This document shows positions 25,446-32,956 of a DNA stretch of 64,000 bases, one piece after another. The stretch comes from JAGVSV01 sp040766135. Lineage in GTDB: Bacteria > Bacillota > Clostridia > Christensenellales > Aristaeellaceae. A program made the translations under genes and the position numbers. The stretch is from positions 248,001 to 312,000 of the forward strand of contig JAXGRA010000001.1 in NCBI GenBank assembly GCA_040766135.1, written 5' to 3'. A model generated the notes under the pieces. The model made no database searches. It was given only the letters and a program-made list of their open reading frames with translations, and was not told the DNA's origin. How positions within the stretch are numbered: the stretch's first letter is position 1; each line of letters opens with the position of its first letter.

Positions 25446-25474
25446 ATTATGCGCAATTGCGGCGCGGGTGTCTA
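25446..25474 (-). promoter_or_regulatory. Putative promoter of the lysC-dapA-dapB-ddh operon
   Basis: On the minus strand, TAGACA and CATAAT are separated by 17 bases, with the -10 box about 46 bases from the lysC ATG. Confidence 0.5.
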
Positions 25475-25522
25475 TGCTTTTTTTGTGAAACTTGTATTTT
25501 TTCGGTCAAAACAGCCGCATGC

Positions 25523-27004
25523 TTAACGCGGGTCTGCCAGCTCGCCGCCGGCGTAGCCCTGGTAGCCGTCTAAGAACCATTCGGCGGCCTTGATCATGTG
25601 CAGCGCGATCTGGCTGCCCTTGAACGCCAGCGTGATGGTGAGGTTGCCAAAGTAGTCGTCGGCGATGTTGACGCGGATGACCAGCTTGCGCGGCTCCGTC
25701 CAGCCTGCGGCGGCAAAGCACCGGTACGGCCGCCCGGCGGGCACCGAGATGGTGTCGCCCCAGTAGCCGTCCTCCGGGAAATTGCCCTCGGCATACTGCC
25801 TGAAGCCAAAGGGGATGCGCTTGTCCTCGCCGTCTTTGGTGAAAAACAGCTCCCCGCGGTCGCCCTGGCGCGTGATGCGCAGGCGCGTGATGCCCATGCA
25901 GTTGGGGTGCAGGATGTATTCCTTGTCCAGATAGCTGCGCTCAAAGGGGCTGTCAGGCTCCCCGCTGGGCAATGCCAGGCGCAGGGTGCTCAGGCGCTGT
26001 GCCAGGGCCGCGGCCGCGCGCGGGTTGGCGGGCAGCGGCTCGGCATCCATGTTGCGGATGATTTCATCCCACAGCGCGGCAAACATGGGCTGGTAGTCGC
26101 TGGAAGCGCCCTGCAGGTCGGCGGTGCATACAAACAGCATGTCCAGCCGCGGGATGCAGATCATCAGCTGCCCGCCCATGCCGCAGAAGGTATAGCTGTC
26201 GTCATGCGTCATCCAGATCTGATAGCCATAGCCATGCCCGCTCAGGTAATCGCGCGTGCCGTTCAGGGAGTTGTCAATCTGCCGCCGGGTGGCTTCGCGC
26301 GCATAGGATTCCGACAGCAGGCGCTTGCCGTCCAGTATGCCGCCGTTGCGGTACAAAAGGCCCAGCAGCGCCACGTCCCGCGTGGTGCAGATGACGCCCG
26401 AACCGCCCCAGCTGGTGCCCTCCGGCGCCTTGACGCACCAGGCGTCGCTGGAAAAACCCAGCGCGCCCAGGCCCTTGTCGCGCAGATAGTCCAGCAGCGG
26501 CATGCCGGCCACCGTTTCCACGATGGCGGTCAGCACATGGCTGCCGCTGGTGTCGTAGTTGAACACCGTGCCCGGCGGGTGGTCGGGCTTGCTGGTGAAG
26601 AAGGTCTTTGTCCAGTCCTCGGTGTCGCCCTCATACGTGACGCGGGAATAGGGCGTGGCCATGCGCAGCAAATCGCGCACCGTCATATCGAGGATGTAGG
26701 GGTGTGCATCGGCCGGCACCTTGTCCGGGAAGAAGCTGACCACCTTGTCGGACAGCTGCAGCCTGCCCTCGTCCACCAGCATGCCGATGGCCGTGGCCAC
26801 GAAGCTTTTGCTGATGGAGTACATGCGGTGCTTGTCCTGCTGCCGGAAGGGCGCATAGTACCCCTCGGCAAACACCAGCCCATGGCGCAGCATCATCACG
26901 CTGTGCATCATGATGCCGCGCTGTTCCAAGCGGTCCAAAAACTTTTCAATCCACAGGGAGGATACGCCCACCTGTTCGGGCGTAGCGGCAGGAAAATGGA
27001 CCAT
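25523..27004 (-). CDS. Serine hydrolase, class C beta-lactamase/PBP4* fold
   Basis: This 493-residue protein has the penicillin-binding/beta-lactamase fold. The catalytic SxxK is S63-I-S-K66 in MYSISKSF, and the region GHGYGYQIW resembles the YxN neighbourhood of related esterases. The beta-lactamase part covers about residues 15-330; the remaining 160 residues form an extra C-terminal domain. No signal peptide is seen, so it is probably cytoplasmic and more likely an esterase or amidohydrolase than a resistance enzyme (inference). It starts 2 bases after the DUF4838 gene stop, which implies a shared transcript. Confidence 0.85.
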   Translation of the reverse strand: MVHFPAATPEQVGVSSLWIEKFLDRLEQRGIMMHSVMMLRHGLVFAEGYYAPFRQQDKHRMYSISKSFVATAIGMLVDEGRLQLSDKVVSFFPDKVPADAHPYILDMTVRDLLRMATPYSRVTYEGDTEDWTKTFFTSKPDHPPGTVFNYDTSGSHVLTAIVETVAGMPLLDYLRDKGLGALGFSSDAWCVKAPEGTSWGGSGVICTTRDVALLGLLYRNGGILDGKRLLSESYAREATRRQIDNSLNGTRDYLSGHGYGYQIWMTHDDSYTFCGMGGQLMICIPRLDMLFVCTADLQGASSDYQPMFAALWDEIIRNMDAEPLPANPRAAAALAQRLSTLRLALPSGEPDSPFERSYLDKEYILHPNCMGITRLRITRQGDRGELFFTKDGEDKRIPFGFRQYAEGNFPEDGYWGDTISVPAGRPYRCFAAAGWTEPRKLVIRVNIADDYFGNLTITLAFKGSQIALHMIKAAEWFLDGYQGYAGGELADPR

Positions 27005-27006
27005 AA

Positions 27007-28746
27007 TTACAGCACCTCCGGGCTTTCGTCAATCCAGTGAGCAAAATAATCCACGCCCCGCGGCTTGCCGTCTAACATGCTGCGCAGCGAGGTTTCGGCG
27101 GAGAACCACTCCTCCATCCGGGTCATGCGGTGCGCGCGCCAGTCGGCAAAGAAGGCGTTGATGGCTTGAATGTCTGTTTTGCCGCGCTTGATGTCGCGGC
27201 GGATGCGCACATAGCGCGGCGACAGCAGCGCCTTGTGCACGCGCCACATGCGCACGGCATCGCCCTGCACGGCCTCCAGGCCCTGGTTAAGCAGCGCGGT
27301 CATCTGATCCAGCATGTCATCGCTGAACAGTTCGTCCGAGGGCTCGTCGTTGAAGCCCACATGGATGTTGTCTTTTTCGGCCTTGTCGCAAATCAGGTCG
27401 ATGTACGCGCGTATCATGGGCGCGGCCGCGCCGTAATAGGCGTCGGTAAACTCGCGGATGTGGCGGGCCACATCGGTGTCCTTGTCCCACAGCAATTTGG
27501 TGATCACATACGCGCGCAGCTCGTTCAGGTCGGTGCCGCCGCCCTTGGCGCCGTTGGCCTGCTCAAACACGCCGGTGACGCCGTTGCGCACAAAGGCGCG
27601 CATGTTGCGCTGCAAGTTGCGCCAGTTGGGGTGCGGCGTGGGGTAGTGGGCAAAGCAGGTGGTATAGTCCCAGATAAAGTTGCGGCGCGATACCTTCCCC
27701 CAGCTGGTCAGGTCATCCATGAAGGAGCCCGCGCTGCCGTCCGGGCGCTTGACGCTGCGATGGGGGTCATCGCAGGTTTCAAACGGATGCGCAAAGCAGC
27801 ACTCGATGGAGCACAGCTGGATGGACACATTGTGCCGGGGCTTTGCATGCCGGGGCGCTGGACGCGTGTAGTGATAGGCCAAGGTGGAAAACACCACCTG
27901 CGGGAACTCCGGCTCCAGGCGTTCGGCCACCTTGTTGACAAATTTGATCAGCGTGCCGGAGGGCGAGCCTTCCTCCTGATCGGAGGCCGCGCACGCGGCG
28001 CACTGGCAGTTGTGCCCGTTCCAGTCGTTTTGCGACAGCGAGATCATCTTGGCATCGGGGTTTGCCAGCAGCGCCTTGCGCACGGATTTGATGGTGGCCT
28101 CCAGCGTGCCCTCGCAGGACAGGCACAGCTGCCCGGTGTGCTTTTGCGTTTGCCGCTTGCCTTCCCACAGCGCGTAGTATTCCGGGTGCGCGTCCGCGTA
28201 TTCCTCCTGCGGCACCATTTTGTCATAGGTGTGCACAAACCAGGCGTAGCTGGTGTGCCCGCCCATATCCTCCGAAATCCTGTGCGACTGCCCGTTGACG
28301 CGCGATTTCACTGCAAAGCGCGTGTGCTGCGTCAAATCGGAATAGTTGTGCTCGCGGTATTCCAGCTCCGGCACCTGCTTAACCTGCATCATCGGCACAA
28401 CCAGCGGGGTGCACACCGGCACCACCTCGCAGTCAATGGCAAAGAACCGGCAGCCTAAGCGCTCCAGCAGCTCGTACACGGCATAGATGATGCCGCGCTT
28501 GCCGCCTGCCAGCGTGATGCCCTGGCCGGTGACATCGATGGTGAAGCCGTCATCGCCCAGCGAGGCATCGCCTGCGAGAAGGCCGATGTCGTTGTTGCCG
28601 GGCACGCCGTTTGACACCACAAACGCGCCGCCCGTCATCAGCCCCAAGTAGTGCCGCAATTGGCTGGCTGCGTAGGCCGCCTGCTGCGGCGCATCGGGTG
28701 CGATCACAATGCCCGCAAGTACCTTTCCGTCATACAGGGTTGCCAT
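27007..28746 (-). CDS. DUF4838 protein, glycoside-hydrolase-like
   Basis: This 579-residue protein has an N-terminal alpha/beta region (APQQAAYAASQLRHYLG to CRFFAIDCEVVP) resembling the small domain before GH20/GH67 catalytic barrels. A long DUF4838 segment follows, with LSQNDWNGHNCQCAAC and NFIWDYTTCFAHYPTPHPNW. DUF4838 proteins are found with glycan-degradation genes, but no activity is firmly assigned. No secretion signal is visible. The ATG lies within the last 17 bases of the upstream C_GCAxxG gene and has AAAGGAGAG before it. Confidence 0.75.
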   Translation of the reverse strand: MATLYDGKVLAGIVIAPDAPQQAAYAASQLRHYLGLMTGGAFVVSNGVPGNNDIGLLAGDASLGDDGFTIDVTGQGITLAGGKRGIIYAVYELLERLGCRFFAIDCEVVPVCTPLVVPMMQVKQVPELEYREHNYSDLTQHTRFAVKSRVNGQSHRISEDMGGHTSYAWFVHTYDKMVPQEEYADAHPEYYALWEGKRQTQKHTGQLCLSCEGTLEATIKSVRKALLANPDAKMISLSQNDWNGHNCQCAACAASDQEEGSPSGTLIKFVNKVAERLEPEFPQVVFSTLAYHYTRPAPRHAKPRHNVSIQLCSIECCFAHPFETCDDPHRSVKRPDGSAGSFMDDLTSWGKVSRRNFIWDYTTCFAHYPTPHPNWRNLQRNMRAFVRNGVTGVFEQANGAKGGGTDLNELRAYVITKLLWDKDTDVARHIREFTDAYYGAAAPMIRAYIDLICDKAEKDNIHVGFNDEPSDELFSDDMLDQMTALLNQGLEAVQGDAVRMWRVHKALLSPRYVRIRRDIKRGKTDIQAINAFFADWRAHRMTRMEEWFSAETSLRSMLDGKPRGVDYFAHWIDESPEVL

Positions 28747-29167
28747 GTAAGCTCTCTCCTTTCATCAGGCCGTGCTTGTGCACATGTTCTTCCAGCAGCT
28801 GCGCTGCGTGCTCCACCACCGCCACGCACCGCTCAGCTTCGGTGCGGTAGCGCGGGGTCAAATCCGCGCATTGGTCGGAACCCAATTTGTCGATAAACTG
28901 CTGCACAAACTCCCCGCACAGGGGGCCGAAGCCCGGCGTGTTGTGCGCGCAGTCCGTCACCGCCAAGCGCCCGATGATGGCCACGCCCCCGGCCAGCGCG
29001 CCGCACGTGCGCTTGCAGCCCATGCCCCCGCCAAAGCCGGACAGCAGGTGCACATCCGCAGGTGTTATGCCCAAGCCCCAGGTATCATTGGCCGCCATCA
29101 CCACAGCTTCGGCGCAGTTGCAGTCTTTGTGCAGGAAATAATCGTGTGCGCATTGTTTGAGGTTCAT
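28730..29167 (-). CDS. C_GCAxxG_C_C family protein
   Basis: This 145-residue protein has the family cysteine pattern: DCNCAEAV near residues 16-23, then GFGGGMGCKRTCGALAGGV (about 44-62), then the later Cys residues in LAVTDCAH, PLCGEF and DQCAD. The family (PF09719-like) is thought to bind a redox cofactor or metal through these cysteines; its reaction is unknown. The ATG follows GGAGGAATTT, and a promoter lies upstream. It is the first gene of an operon with the DUF4838 protein and the serine hydrolase, an unusual grouping. Confidence 0.85.
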   Translation of the reverse strand: MNLKQCAHDYFLHKDCNCAEAVVMAANDTWGLGITPADVHLLSGFGGGMGCKRTCGALAGGVAIIGRLAVTDCAHNTPGFGPLCGEFVQQFIDKLGSDQCADLTPRYRTEAERCVAVVEHAAQLLEEHVHKHGLMKGESLHGNPV

Positions 29168-29243
29168 AAAATTCCTCCGTTCCGGGCGTTGTGCACGATA
29201 TACGCCTTGCCTTCCGCCGCGTCATTCATGTGTTTGTATCCCC

Positions 29244-29272
29244 ATCATAACGTGTTGACGCCGCCAACGCAA
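29244..29272 (-). promoter_or_regulatory. Putative promoter of the C_GCAxxG operon
   Basis: On the minus strand, TTGCGT and TATGAT are separated by 17 bases, about 77 bases before the start codon. It is divergent from the sulfatase promoter 11 bases away. Confidence 0.5.
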
Positions 29273-29282
29273 GATATTCGCG

Positions 29283-29311
29283 TTGTTATGTTGCCGGGGG
29301 CATGATACACT
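29283..29311 (+). promoter_or_regulatory. Putative promoter of the sulfatase gene
   Basis: TTGTTA and TACACT are separated by 17 bases, 63 bases before the ATG. Confidence 0.5.
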
Positions 29312-29374
29312 GTGCCCGGATGGACGGCGGGGACAGGATGCTGTGCATGCCTGCAAAAAAACGGGAGGAACACC

Positions 29375-30763
29375 ATGAAACAACCCAATATTGTGCTGAT
29401 CATTGCCGATGACCTGGGGCACTGGACGCTGGGGTGCGAGGGCAATGCCGATGCGGTGACGCCCCACATCGACCGCCTGGCGCGGGAGGGCATGCAGCTG
29501 CGCAGGTTCTATTGCTCGTCGCCGGTATGCTCACCGGCGCGGGCCAGCCTGTACACCGGGCTGATGCCGTCCGCGCACGGCGTGGCGGACTGGCTGCGCT
29601 TGGGCAACGTAAACGCGGGCGGCGACACCGCCGTGGAATACCTGCGCGGCCACACCTGCTACACGCAGCATTTGGCGCAGGCGGGCTATGTGTGCGGCCT
29701 GAGCGGCAAATGGCACTTGGGCGACAGCCAGCGCCCGCAGCAGGGCTTTTCGCACTGGTACTGCCACCAGCGCGGCGGCGGCCCCTATTACAACGCGCCC
29801 ATGGTGCGTGACGGGCAGTTAATTGCCCAGGAGGGCTATCTCACCGACGCCATCACGCAGGATGCCTGCCAGTTTATCCGGGAGCAGGCAGGCGCCGGCC
29901 GCCCCTTCTATGCGCATGTGGGCTATACCGCGCCGCATACGCCGTGGCTGAATAACCATCCCAAGGCATATACGGATTTGTTTGCGGATTGCCGCTTTGA
30001 CAGCTGCCCCATCCTGCCCGCGCATCCCGACCAGCTGCCCTATGACCAGTTTGCCGATGACCGCAGCGCCATGCTGCAAGGGTACTTTGCCAGCGTGGCC
30101 GCCATGGACGCAGGCATCGGGGACATACTGGCGACATTGGAAGAGGCAGGGGAGCTGGACAACACCATCGTGGTATTCACCTCCGACAACGGCTTCAACT
30201 GCGGCCACCACGGCATATGGGGCAAGGGCAACGGCACGTATCCGTTTAACATGTACGAAAGCTCGGTGCGCGTGCCGTTCATCGTGCGCGCACCCGGCCG
30301 CGTGCCGCAGGGGCGCATATCGCACAGCGTGCTTTCAGCCTGCGACTGGTATGCCACCGTGCTGGAGCTGGCGGGCATCGCGCCGCAGGGCGCTGGCCGC
30401 AGCTTTGCCGATGTGCTGACCGGCCAGGCCGAGCGCCCGCAGGCCGAGGCGTGCGTCTATGACGAATACGGCGCCACCCGCATGCTGATCAAAGGGCAGT
30501 ACAAATACGTCAAACGCTACCCCGACGGCCCCAACCTGCTGTTTGACCTGGACAGCGACCCAAACGAGGAGCGCAACCTCATCGACACCGCCCCGCAGGA
30601 TCTGGCGGCCGCGCTGGACGCGCACCTGGAAAACTGGTTTGCCCTGCATACCCTCCAGGCCGCCGACAGCCGCTACGCCGGCGTGCGCGGCTTCGGGCAG
30701 GACAAGCCGCACGGCCCCGACGGCTTCCCGGAGGGCGCGTTCCGGCAGGAGATGTATGAGTAA
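29375..30763 (+). CDS. Sulfatase (formylglycine type)
   Basis: This 462-residue hydrolase should remove sulfate from a sugar or similar ester. The metal pair is ADD (residues 11-13), and the formylglycine site is C52-S-P-A-R56 followed by ASLYTG, a full CxPxR signature. KWHLGD and FTSDNGFNCGHHG carry further active-site residues. No signal peptide is present, so it may act on imported material in the cytosol. Activity would need a formylglycine-generating or anaerobic maturase enzyme, which is not in the window. The ATG at 29375 follows GGGAGGAAC. It is a single gene; a solo end of the 162-bp repeat starts 4 bases after its stop. Confidence 0.9.
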   Translation: MKQPNIVLIIADDLGHWTLGCEGNADAVTPHIDRLAREGMQLRRFYCSSPVCSPARASLYTGLMPSAHGVADWLRLGNVNAGGDTAVEYLRGHTCYTQHLAQAGYVCGLSGKWHLGDSQRPQQGFSHWYCHQRGGGPYYNAPMVRDGQLIAQEGYLTDAITQDACQFIREQAGAGRPFYAHVGYTAPHTPWLNNHPKAYTDLFADCRFDSCPILPAHPDQLPYDQFADDRSAMLQGYFASVAAMDAGIGDILATLEEAGELDNTIVVFTSDNGFNCGHHGIWGKGNGTYPFNMYESSVRVPFIVRAPGRVPQGRISHSVLSACDWYATVLELAGIAPQGAGRSFADVLTGQAERPQAEACVYDEYGATRMLIKGQYKYVKRYPDGPNLLFDLDSDPNEERNLIDTAPQDLAAALDAHLENWFALHTLQAADSRYAGVRGFGQDKPHGPDGFPEGAFRQEMYE

Positions 30764-30766
30764 ATT

Positions 30767-30793
30767 ATAATGATTCCAAACATTATTGCATCG
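30767..30793 (+). repeat. Solo terminal end of the 162-bp repeat
   Basis: About 27 bases (ATAATGATTCCAAACATT and on to GCATCG) match the left end of the 162-bp repeat with 2-3 mismatches. The match then stops. It is a remnant of a fourth copy, between the sulfatase and the toxin-antitoxin promoter. Confidence 0.65.
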
Positions 30794-30827
30794 CCACAAG
30801 AACGATATGGGATTTGATGGATAAAAC

Positions 30828-30856
30828 TTGACGCCCGCCAATGCGTACGCTATCAT
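30828..30856 (+). promoter_or_regulatory. Promoter of the toxin-antitoxin operon
   Basis: TTGACG and TATCAT are separated by 17 bases, 24 bases before the antitoxin ATG. Confidence 0.65.
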
Positions 30857-30863
30857 GTACGCA
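30842..30863. promoter_or_regulatory. Inverted-repeat operator over the TA promoter
   Basis: Two perfect 7-base half-sites, TGCGTAC and GTACGCA, are separated by 8 bases and straddle the -10 box. That is where a YefM-type antitoxin would bind for autorepression. Confidence 0.65.
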
Positions 30864-30879
30864 CAAGGGAGGTGAAAGC

Positions 30880-31131
30880 ATGACCAACACCACGATTACC
30901 AACCTGCGCAAGAACCTGTATGCGTATGTCAACCAGGTTGTGACGTATAACGACCCCGTGCACATTGTGACAAAGGACGGGAACGCCGTGCTTCTCAGCG
31001 AGGAGGAATATCGCGGCATGCTGGCCACCATGGAGCTGCTGAGCAACCAGCAATTGGCGCAAAGCCTGCGGGAGGGGATGGCGGAAAACCCGGAGGACTG
31101 CGCAGTGTATGACCCGCAGGAACCCTGGTGA
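30880..31131 (+). CDS. yefM: Type II antitoxin, Phd/YefM family
   Basis: This 83-residue protein opens TNTTITNLRKNLYAYVNQVV, the YefM DNA-binding fold. It continues with PVHIVTKDGNAVLLSEEEYRGMLATMELL, the family core. The C-terminal tail (ENPEDCAVYDPQEPW) is the part that would wrap and block the toxin. It should also repress its own promoter through the inverted repeat at 30842-30863. The ATG follows GGGAGGTGA. Its TGA overlaps the toxin ATG by one base. Confidence 0.88.
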   Translation: MTNTTITNLRKNLYAYVNQVVTYNDPVHIVTKDGNAVLLSEEEYRGMLATMELLSNQQLAQSLREGMAENPEDCAVYDPQEPW

Positions 31132-31394
31132 TGTACACCATCCTGCTGACGCGCAAGGCGCAAAAGGACAGGGCGTACCTCAAGCAGGCGGGCCTGGAAA
31201 CCAAAGCCCGCGCCCTGTTGAGCCTGCTGGCGGAGGAGCCGCTGCGCACGCCGCCCGCCTGTGAAAAGCTGGTGGGCGACCTGAAAGGCTGCTACTCCCG
31301 GCGCATCAACATCCAGCACCGGTTAGTGTACATGGTGGATGAGGGCAATAAGATGGTCAAAGTGTTGAGCATGTGGTCGCATTATGGCGATTAA
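31131..31394 (+). CDS. yoeB: Type II toxin, Txe/YoeB family mRNA endonuclease
   Basis: This 87-residue RelE-fold toxin is expected to cleave mRNA on the ribosome. The YoeB pattern is complete: CEKLVGDLKGCYSRRIN, then IQHRLVYMVDE, and the C-terminal SMWSHYGD with the catalytic His-Tyr pair. A GTG at 31128 is also possible, but the ATG at 31131 gives the usual one-base stop/start overlap with the antitoxin. The pair looks intact and functional. It lies between a remnant of the 162-bp repeat and a duplicated tRNA end, which suggests a region of past insertions. Confidence 0.88.
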   Translation: MYTILLTRKAQKDRAYLKQAGLETKARALLSLLAEEPLRTPPACEKLVGDLKGCYSRRINIQHRLVYMVDEGNKMVKVLSMWSHYGD

Positions 31395-31432
31395 GCGTTA
31401 CACGGCCCTGTGCTCGGTGCGCCTTAAACAGC

Positions 31433-31460
31433 AAACCCCCCATGAAAATCAAGGGGTTTT
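31433..31460 (+). terminator. Weak terminator-like hairpin after the toxin gene
   Basis: AAACCCC and GGGGTTT are separated by 13 bases and followed by one more T. It overlaps the start of the tRNA-like remnant. Confidence 0.4.
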
Positions 31461-31478
31461 ACTTGGTGGGATTAGCTG
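31450..31478 (-). repeat. Remnant of the tRNA-Val 3' end
   Basis: Bases 31463-31478 repeat the tRNA-Val 3' end, including CCA, at 32741-32756 with one mismatch. The preceding 13 bases also align with the tRNA's downstream flank at about 8 positions. Both copies point the same way and enclose one oxidoreductase gene. Confidence 0.6.
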
Positions 31479-31506
31479 ACAACCTAAGCATGTAGGAGAT
31501 ATCACC

Positions 31507-32628
31507 ATGATGAAAGAGATCAAAGTAGGGCTTCTGGGTGTAGGCGGATATGCCGCCAACTATATCCACACGGTAAAAAACCCGCAGCGTGAAGGCGTGA
31601 CACTGGCAGCAGCGGTGGATCCTTACAATAAAGATTGTGATATCTGCCCGGTGTATGACACCACCGAGGAAATGTACCGCAACCATCCTGACCTGGATCT
31701 GGTGGTGGTGGGGACGCCCTTGCATTTGCATGCAGATCAGGTGTGCGAGGCCTTTTCCCATGGCTGTCATGTGGTGGTGGAAAAACCGCTGACCATCAGC
31801 ATGGAGGAGGCGCGCCGGATGGTATCCGCCCGTGATAAGGCAGGCAAGAAGCTGGGAGTTGGATTTCAACTGTGCGCGGATGAAGCGATGCTTGCCCTGA
31901 AAGCAGATGCAGACAGGGGATTGTTTGGCAAGCCGGTGTTGATGAAAGCTATCGTGCTGTGGCCCCGCGGCAATGCGTATTATCATCGGGGCAGCGGCTG
32001 GGCCGGGAAGCGCACCACCGCCAATGGTACTCCTGTCTATGACAATGTGTTAAGCAATGCCACCGCACATTATTTAATGAATGCCCTGTTCCTGGCGGAC
32101 GAACCCATTGCCGATTTTGAGTGCCGAACCTATCGTGCCAATCCCATCGAAACCTATGATACGGCTGTGCTCAAGGGGCATACCGTCTCCGGCGTTGAAG
32201 TGTTTATTGCGGTCTCACATGCGGCAGGCCCGCATTTGCAGCAAAATCCTTTGCTTGTGTATGAATATGAAAACGCCACGCTGTGCTATGGTGCGGCAGG
32301 CGAGGAAAACACCCGCTTCACCGCCCGTTTTAAGGATGGGACGACAAAAGCGTACCCCACAATGTACGCGAAGCATCTGCCGAATTTTTGGAACATGGTG
32401 GATGCCATCCGCGACGAAACCCCCGTGGCGTGCCCGCCGGAGGTGGCGATGCTGCATGTGGACATTCTGGAACGGATGCGGTCGGTGCAGCCCGAATCCA
32501 CGCCCTTTCCGGCGGAATGGATTCAGGAGAAAGAAGATTATCTTTGGGTGCCGGGCCTGGCGCATGCCCTGTTTGAATGCTTTCACACATCTACATTGCC
32601 TGAGTGGGATTTGACAAAGGATAGCTAG
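31507..32628 (+). CDS. Gfo/Idh/MocA family oxidoreductase
   Basis: This 373-residue protein has the nucleotide motif LLGVGGYAANY at about residues 9-19 and VVEKPLTISMEEA near residue 93. The acidic residue at the end of the second strand (AAAVDP) suits NAD. The C-terminal half is the usual sugar-binding domain, but the GxHxxD-type motif is replaced by NATAHYLMNALF. The ATG is the first of two; TAGGAGATATC lies upstream. No promoter is obvious. It is the only gene between the tRNA remnant and intact tRNA-Val. Its substrate is unknown. Confidence 0.85.
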   Translation: MMKEIKVGLLGVGGYAANYIHTVKNPQREGVTLAAAVDPYNKDCDICPVYDTTEEMYRNHPDLDLVVVGTPLHLHADQVCEAFSHGCHVVVEKPLTISMEEARRMVSARDKAGKKLGVGFQLCADEAMLALKADADRGLFGKPVLMKAIVLWPRGNAYYHRGSGWAGKRTTANGTPVYDNVLSNATAHYLMNALFLADEPIADFECRTYRANPIETYDTAVLKGHTVSGVEVFIAVSHAAGPHLQQNPLLVYEYENATLCYGAAGEENTRFTARFKDGTTKAYPTMYAKHLPNFWNMVDAIRDETPVACPPEVAMLHVDILERMRSVQPESTPFPAEWIQEKEDYLWVPGLAHALFECFHTSTLPEWDLTKDS

Positions 32629-32696
32629 GCACAATCAAAGGAGTGACCGGCACGGCCCGTCGCAGGAAGGGTGTTTTGACCTACAACCCGCTTTTC

Positions 32697-32737
32697 AAAA
32701 ACGAAAGCCCTGAAAACATAATGCTTTCAAGGCTTTC
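32697..32737 (-). terminator. Terminator of tRNA-Val
   Basis: On the minus strand just after the tRNA, the GAAAGCC/GGCTTTC arms and the inner TGAAA/TTTCA arms form a stem followed by a T-tract. Confidence 0.65.
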
Positions 32738-32741
32738 CGCT

Positions 32742-32818
32742 TGGTGGGATTAACTGGGCTCGAACCAGTGACCCCCACGATGTCAACGTGGTACTCTAGC
32801 CAACTGAGCTATAATCCC
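32742..32818 (-). tRNA. tRNA-Val (anticodon GAC), CCA encoded
   Basis: The minus strand gives a full 77-base cloverleaf. The acceptor arms are GGGATTA and TAATCCC with an encoded CCA. The D stem closes GCTC with GAGT. The anticodon stem is CCACG/CGTGG around TTGACAT, so the anticodon is GAC and the codon read is GTC (valine). The T arm ACTGG-TTCGAGC-CCAGT is perfect. It has its own promoter and terminator and lies opposite in direction to the flanking protein genes. Confidence 0.93.
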
Positions 32819-32832
32819 AAGGGACGCTGATA

Positions 32833-32861
32833 AGGATAGCATGCCTGGCGCTCTTTTGCAA
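32833..32861 (-). promoter_or_regulatory. Promoter of tRNA-Val
   Basis: On the minus strand, TTGCAA and TATCCT are separated by 17 bases, with the -10 box 15 bases before the mature tRNA 5' end. Confidence 0.55.
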
Positions 32862-32894
32862 GCACGATTTTCCGCATATGCTGTACAATCGGTG

Positions 32895-32923
32895 TTGCAT
32901 TCTTATTCTCGAAGGTGTATAAT
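32895..32923 (+). promoter_or_regulatory. Promoter of the argG-argH operon
   Basis: TTGCAT and consensus TATAAT are separated by 17 bases, 33 bases before the argG ATG. No ArgR box is recognised with confidence. Confidence 0.65.
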
Positions 32924-32956
32924 CACGCAGCATTGACGCAAGGAGGAGAAACGGAC

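Noticed and set aside
25401..25522. Lysine riboswitch before lysC
   Set aside because: Only about 40 bases separate the probable start of transcription from lysC, far too short for an L-box.
25523..27004. Antibiotic-resistance beta-lactamase
   Set aside because: No signal peptide, an extra C-terminal domain and operon partners of glycan type point to an esterase-like enzyme.
25598..28458. Long plus-strand frames (480 and 442 codons)
   Set aside because: They are antisense to the serine hydrolase and DUF4838 genes, which have domain motifs and ribosome-binding sites.
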